Below are positions 35,266-38,588 of a DNA stretch of 38,588 bases, in pieces. Origin of the DNA: Bacteroidales bacterium (GTDB lineage Bacteria; Bacteroidota; Bacteroidia; Bacteroidales; UBA932). Each line of letters opens with the position of its first letter. Position 1 is the first letter of the stretch. Location of the stretch: the NCBI GenBank assembly GCA_024401855.1, contig JAKSKH010000024.1:1-38588 (forward strand), written 5' to 3'. The translations under genes were made by a program, and so were the position numbers. Under the pieces are notes generated by a model, which ran no database searches, was not told where the DNA came from, and worked only from the letters and a program-made list of their open reading frames with translations.

Positions 35266-35789
35266 GCTTTCAAAGAAGGTTACGACTAAAAACGCGGCCA
35301 TGACAAACATCATCCTTGGGGCCACCTTGGAGAGATATTCTATGTATGGGAACCGTTTCCGGGCGGAACCAAAGTGGTGCAACGGAACGTCAGCTTCCTG
35401 CAAAACGCCTTCCACACAGTAATGGCTCTGAAGGCACTCAGAGGCATTCAAGCGTGCCAGGTGTAACCATTATACCGACACCTGGCACGGCATGGCAGCA
35501 TACAGGCCGCTGGGGAAGGGGATACCGTGGAAGGTGATTTGCAGGAACTTGAAAGGATGCCGTCTTTTTCGGAGTGCGTAGCGGGCTTTTAATGTGGTAT
35601 AAGGGCAAAAGACTTGAAATGCCAAAGCATTGACCCGGCCACTTGCCGAAAACTGCGACGGATTCGAAACGAAGGAACAAATCCAGCGGCGCAAGCAGCT
35701 TGAAGAAATGCGCAAGACACGGAAATAATGAACAATTTGGTAATACTTTCAGCACCCCCAGGGCGCTCCCGGGTCGTTCCAGGATATTG
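35266..35789 (+). other. Degenerate stretch without an intact gene
   Basis: Several short open stretches end in stops and none looks complete. One reads EIFYVWEPFPGGTKVVQRN (about 35335-35391) and runs to a stop at 35465. Another ends at 35728 with FETKEQIQRRKQLEEM. Both have protein-like composition and may be ends of lost genes, but I do not recognise them. The stretch also contains the palindrome at 35453-35489. It looks like the site of past insertions and deletions. Confidence 0.5.
35453..35489. repeat. 12-bp perfect inverted repeat
   Basis: CGTGCCAGGTGT (35453-35464) pairs with ACACCTGGCACG (35478-35489) across a 13-base AT-rich loop. There is no T-tract, so a simple intrinsic terminator is unlikely. 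It lies between gene remnants and could be a scar of a mobile element, a recombination site or a regulator's operator. Confidence 0.7.
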
Positions 35790-36095
35790 GAATTCACTTT
35801 GCTGCTCCAGTGCTATGTCCTCATTGACCTCAAGGTGGACAAATTAACCCATCAGGACCTCGGCCAGATGATGATGTATGTGAACTACTACGACCGCAAC
35901 GTCAAGCAGGATTTCGAGAAACCGACAGTAGGCATACTCCTGTGCAAAGAAAAGAAGGACGCTCTTGTCGAACTGACTCTTCCGAAAGATTCCAACATCT
36001 ACGCTGCACAGTACGAGCTCTATCTTCCGGACAAAAATGAACTTCAAGCGAAACTCAAGTCCTGGATTAAGGAATACGAGGCAGAAACGCTTTGA
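35790..36095 (+). pseudogene. C-terminal stub of a DUF1016/YhcG PDDEXK nuclease
   Basis: About 100 codons read YVLIDLKVDKLTHQDLGQMM, then MYVNYYDRNVKQDFEKPTVG, GILLCKEKKDALVELTLP and YELYLPDKNELQAKL. This is the C-terminal end of DUF1016 (YhcG) proteins, which have a PDDEXK nuclease fold and a restriction-linked context. The N-terminal domain and the first half of the nuclease core are missing, so the catalytic Asp preceding the IDLK lysine strand is lost. No start codon or promoter fits. The frame is open further upstream, but that part shows no resemblance. Confidence 0.75.
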
Positions 36096-36181
36096 TGATA
36101 TTCTCATCGACCCCGGGTGGAAAATCCGCGTTCTAATCGATTGAAGACTTAGTTCAAAACATTCCAATATCCATGTTAGTC

Positions 36182-36211
36182 TTGCCATCATTCAAGGAAT
36201 GACTATCTTTG
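36182..36211 (+). promoter_or_regulatory. Promoter of the small Cys-rich lipoprotein gene
   Basis: TTG (36182-36184), a 19-base spacer and TATCTTTG (36204-36211) form a complete -33/-7 pair, ending 20 bases before the ATG at 36232. An in-frame ATG at 36199 lies upstream of the expected transcript start and cannot be used. Confidence 0.75.
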
Positions 36212-36231
36212 CAGAGATAAATCAACAGACA

Positions 36232-36606
36232 ATGAAGAAGATATTATTACTTATACTCACATCCTTGGTATTATTTGCCTGCCAGAAGGAAGACACAGAG
36301 CCAGTGACAGATGGAGATGTCACAAAAGAAGTCCCTTGTCCAGAATGTGGAGCAGTGTATTCTGTTACTTGCAAGAGCCCAGATGGAAGGTGGAAACAAT
36401 TAGGTTTTCCTGGAATAGATTGGACTTCCCATTCTACCCCCACCACCCATTGGGAAGTAAAGAATGAAGCTGGTAATAATGTCACTTTTATGGAATATTG
36501 GACTGAGGAAAAAATAAAATTCAACTGTCAAGTCCAAGACTGTAAAGGAGTGATGGAATGCAATAGAGAGAGTTTCAAGACAATTCCAGTTAGGCCAAGA
36601 CTATAA
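36232..36606 (+). CDS. Small cysteine-rich lipoprotein of unknown function
   Basis: The 124-residue precursor has a lipoprotein signal (MKKILLLILTSLVLFAC, lipid on Cys17) followed by QKED. The mature part has CPECG near residue 38, a single Cys at about 47, then NCQVQDC and MEC near the C-terminus, so it has six or so cysteines that could form a zinc knuckle or disulfides. I do not recognise a family. It has its own promoter and terminator and thus forms a single-gene unit. Its sequence is visibly richer in A and T than its neighbours, which with the decayed zone just upstream suggests recent acquisition. Confidence 0.8.
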   Translation: MKKILLLILTSLVLFACQKEDTEPVTDGDVTKEVPCPECGAVYSVTCKSPDGRWKQLGFPGIDWTSHSTPTTHWEVKNEAGNNVTFMEYWTEEKIKFNCQVQDCKGVMECNRESFKTIPVRPRL

Positions 36607-36619
36607 TAAAGACTAACAG

Positions 36620-36649
36620 AAAGCACTTGCATCCAGCGGGTGCTTTTTT
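36620..36649 (+). terminator. Rho-independent terminator of the small lipoprotein gene
   Basis: AAAGCAC (36620-36626) pairs with GTGCTTT (36640-36646), with a 13-base loop, and the T run continues to 36649. It lies 13 bases after the stop codon. Confidence 0.8.
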
Positions 36650-36930
36650 AATTTCCACTCCAACAGTCTCGTCAACTACAACCAACCCCCAATAGGGTGG
36701 TGGGTGGGCCGCAAACAGAATTTGTTTACGCGTGTAACTCTATACGAAGACGGACAAGTTCATCGCACAATGAGGTTTAAGTTGAAAATTCTTTTCTCTT
36801 GTGGGACAAAAATCAGAGGGTAAAGGTCTTTTTCAAGTCTTATTGTGCAAAAATGTCAAATTGTGCGTGCTACCCCTATAATCAAGTTGGATTCCTGCGG
36901 AATAATTCAGATAGGCAGTGGAATTTTGCA
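36650..36930. other. Intergenic stretch with a G-rich element
   Basis: No gene is seen in about 280 bases. It holds a G-rich run (GGGTGGTGGGTGGG, 36695-36708) that could form a two-layer quadruplex on the plus strand, and a short hairpin (CAAACAGAATTTGTTTA near 36713-36729). I looked for a TPP riboswitch before the thiaminase-like gene and found no CTGAGA or ACCTGAtCTGG core. An open frame starting at 36799 is an extension of the downstream gene through its promoter and is not used. Confidence 0.5.
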
Positions 36931-36938
36931 TATATTTG
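36931..36938 (+). promoter_or_regulatory. -7 box of the thiaminase-like gene
   Basis: TATATTTG ends 16 bases before the ATG at 36955. A second box-like TTTTG just upstream (36924-36928) is too close to be the -33 element; no clear -33 is seen. Confidence 0.65.
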
Positions 36939-36954
36939 CCTACATTTCATCATA

Positions 36955-38127
36955 ATGAGAGGATTTTTATACTGTATCCTGGCGTTTCTCTGCGTATCCT
37001 GTCAAAGACACGAGGATAAACCGGCCGGCCCAACTTTGTCCGTAGCTCTGTATCCCTATCTGCAACAAATGGATGATGCCAAAAGGATAATCGGTGAAAT
37101 ATGGGATAGGCATAATTCCGGCTGGATGCTGGAATTCAAGGATTGGGATTGCTACATGGATGATCCCCGGACAGATATTGACGTGTTTTGTATTGACTGT
37201 CTGTTCGAGCAATACTATATGAATGAGGGTATGATATCCACTATTTCCAATACTGAAATAATGGAGCGGGATGATTTCTATGACTGTTTCAACCTGTCAG
37301 ACGAATGTATCGGAATACCTTTTCTTCTTTGTCAGGATTTCCTTATATACCCTAGCAGGGACAAACAGATAGCCGATGCTTACAATGCAAGGAAACTTCT
37401 GGACTGTGCCGAACCCGGGAATATCTGGACACTTACTGCCGGAAATCCAAATGGGATCTATCTTCGCGCCTGGGCGGAAATCTATGGCTACGAAGGTAGC
37501 TTTCATACAACAGACATCAATCAGAGCGTACTGGAGAATCTCAAACCATATCTGGTGTTGGGTGGTAAAAAAGCACTCGTTGCCCATAGCGAAGAGACGG
37601 CTCGGGCATTCATAGCCGGGAATGGAAGAGCGTATGTCGGTTTTCCCGAGGTTCTTTCGTTACTGCAGGAATACCCCGAGCCTCTTTCAATAATCAATTT
37701 CTCCATCTTTGGAAACAGACGCTCAAACTATTATTATGCCGACAAAATATGCATCAACAAGTCGGTTACAAACAAAGAAAAAAGGAAGGCGGCAATCCTT
37801 CTGGCGAATATCCTCTGCAGCAGAGAATTTCTTGAACGGTATATTTCGAATGAGAGCAAATGCCTGTTTTATATTCCGGCCCGCCCCTCTGTGAGCCGAA
37901 TACTTGGACAGGGGGAACCTGTTTATCATTCGATTGATTCGCTTGCCTCCGCAAATGACGCCTTAATCTTGTATGGAGATGCTGCCTTCAGGGATTATAA
38001 CGACCGCATTCTTTCTAAAATGGCCGAAGTGCTTGATGATGTATCAAAGGCTCCCGCATTTATTTCGCAAGCCCCATCAGGTGTTGGCCGTACTGATTCT
38101 TGGACATCGGAGCAGCGACAGCCTTAA
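36955..38127 (+). CDS. Thiaminase I-like lipoprotein (thiamine pyridinylase family)
   Basis: The 390-residue precursor has a short lipoprotein-like signal (MRGFLYCILAFLCVSC, lipid probably on Cys16). The mature part matches thiaminase I by motif: SVALYPYLQQ (29-38), LEFKDWDCYMDDP (59-71) and DVFCIDCLFEQYY (76-88). GIPFLLCQDFLIY (120-132) places Cys126 at the position of the catalytic cysteine (Cys113 in the Bacillus enzyme), and RAYVGFPEVLSLL (225-237) places Glu232 at the catalytic base (Glu241). Thiaminase I swaps the thiazole of thiamine for another base or thiol, acting outside the cytoplasm; the fold is that of periplasmic binding proteins. It could destroy thiamine or salvage pyrimidine pieces. 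It is a single gene with no thi genes beside it. The family call rests on remembered motifs. Confidence 0.72.
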   Translation: MRGFLYCILAFLCVSCQRHEDKPAGPTLSVALYPYLQQMDDAKRIIGEIWDRHNSGWMLEFKDWDCYMDDPRTDIDVFCIDCLFEQYYMNEGMISTISNTEIMERDDFYDCFNLSDECIGIPFLLCQDFLIYPSRDKQIADAYNARKLLDCAEPGNIWTLTAGNPNGIYLRAWAEIYGYEGSFHTTDINQSVLENLKPYLVLGGKKALVAHSEETARAFIAGNGRAYVGFPEVLSLLQEYPEPLSIINFSIFGNRRSNYYYADKICINKSVTNKEKRKAAILLANILCSREFLERYISNESKCLFYIPARPSVSRILGQGEPVYHSIDSLASANDALILYGDAAFRDYNDRILSKMAEVLDDVSKAPAFISQAPSGVGRTDSWTSEQRQP

Positions 38128-38286
38128 GATTTTCGGCTGATGCCCAGCAGTTGTTTCAATTCATCCGTCCATACAACTGTAACTAACGTGCCCATAAACT
38201 TAATGCGCTAAGGTATAGGTGTTTACGGAGACACGCAAGGCCTGTTGTGGATGTAAATTTTAAATCTATGATTGAATAAAAATGTG

Positions 38287-38294
38287 TAACTTTG
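38287..38294 (+). promoter_or_regulatory. -7 box of the partial HAD lipoprotein gene
   Basis: TAACTTTG matches TAnnTTTG and ends 20 bases before the ATG at 38315. I see no convincing -33 element. Confidence 0.6.
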
Positions 38295-38314
38295 CGAGTC
38301 ATTGAAGCACAATT

Positions 38315-38588
38315 ATGAAGCGAATCACCCTCATCATCCTGGCCATTACAGCCATACTCTTTGGCAGCGTTTCCTGCCAGAAAGACAATATCAAACCTGT
38401 TGAGCCGATAGTCCCGCAGGGTGAGGTTACCCGTGAATTCCTCTCTCGGATTCGTGTCGGGAAGGATGGACATTTCCAATATTGGAATCAGGATTCCCCC
38501 GCGCTGAAGGAGTTGAAGGCATTTGTTGCCACGGTCACCGATCCGAACTGCAAGGGGTATGTGCCTCCGCAGGACAGGGTCGCGACGT
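38315..38588 (+). CDS. HAD-superfamily phosphatase lipoprotein, 5' part only
   Basis: The window ends inside this gene, after 91 codons. The product starts with a lipoprotein signal (MKRITLIILAITAILFGSVSC, lipid on Cys21). The segment ALKELKAFVATVTDPNCKG, ending in VPPQDRVAT, matches the lead-in to the first HAD motif in Bacteroidales acid-phosphatase-like lipoproteins. The DxDxT motif itself should fall just beyond the edge. It resembles the HAD lipoprotein at 29204-30634, whose motif I has a similar lead-in (GLNAFIDDCAGMKN). Periplasmic phosphatase activity is an inference. Confidence 0.65.
   Translation, partial: MKRITLIILAITAILFGSVSCQKDNIKPVEPIVPQGEVTREFLSRIRVGKDGHFQYWNQDSPALKELKAFVATVTDPNCKGYVPPQDRVAT

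Noticed and set aside
36764-36867. Inverted repeat CGCACAAT / ATTGTGCG
   Set aside because: Only eight bases and separated by 88 bases, which is expected by chance in a window of this size.
36640-36954. TPP riboswitch upstream of the thiaminase-like gene
   Set aside because: No CTGAGA core or matching P2/P4 elements were found on the plus strand.
36799-36954. N-terminal extension of the thiaminase-like protein from 36799
   Set aside because: It runs through the -7 box at 36931 and would bury the lipoprotein signal that begins at 36955.
1-38588. CRISPR array, complete insertion sequence or prophage
   Set aside because: No regularly spaced repeats, no transposase or integrase reading frame, and no phage structural genes were seen.

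Overview
The window looks like a piece of a Bacteroidota chromosome, most likely a gut-type member of the order Bacteroidales. The reasons are internal: genes and RNAs are preceded by the Bacteroidota -7 box TAnnTTTG rather than by sigma70 boxes and Shine-Dalgarno sites, lipoproteins and a BACON domain are frequent, and the household genes (a TamB-like protein divergent from tsaD, GreA, Tex, LemA with DUF2207, BaiN-type flavoproteins) are typical of the phylum. I cannot fix the genus.

Layout. 1-350: a tRNA-Thr(CGT) with its terminator, and a facing tRNA-Ser(GGA). 396-8461: a two-part GT2 glycosyltransferase diverges from a compact forward operon (Dpm1-like polyprenol sugar synthase, Tex, a small acidic protein, a CLC chloride channel/antiporter with CBS domains, YgiQ radical SAM protein). 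8476-13630: a reverse pair, tamB-like then an RsmI-like methylase. 13679-17945: tsaD forward, then reverse genes for two FAD oxidoreductases, the small SRP RNA (ffs) and cytidine deaminase. 18014-25641: a forward run of lemA, DUF2207, mnmA, a composite BatD-like/C10-prodomain/LRR exported protein, YkvA and an M64 metallopeptidase lipoprotein. 25606-28673: a reverse operon of a DUF362 ferredoxin-like protein, a sugar isomerase-like lipoprotein and a D-2-hydroxyacid dehydrogenase. 28727-34541: greA, then a reverse HAD phosphatase lipoprotein and membrane acyltransferase, divergent from a secreted GH116-type glycosidase.

34542-36200 is a decayed zone: a fragment of a choloylglycine-hydrolase-like amidase, an intact small nucleoside deoxyribosyltransferase-like gene, a stretch with no intact gene but a strong palindrome, and the C-terminal stub of a DUF1016/YhcG nuclease. 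36232-38588 holds single-gene units for exported lipoproteins: a Cys-rich small one, a thiaminase I-like protein with both catalytic residues, and the start of a second HAD phosphatase cut by the window edge.

The most interesting points are the thiaminase I-like lipoprotein with no thiamine genes or visible TPP riboswitch beside it, the composite protein carrying a streptopain-type prodomain without a protease, and the very short spacing between -7 boxes and several start codons, which implies leaderless or almost leaderless mRNAs. I found no CRISPR array, no complete insertion sequence and no clearly new multi-gene system.
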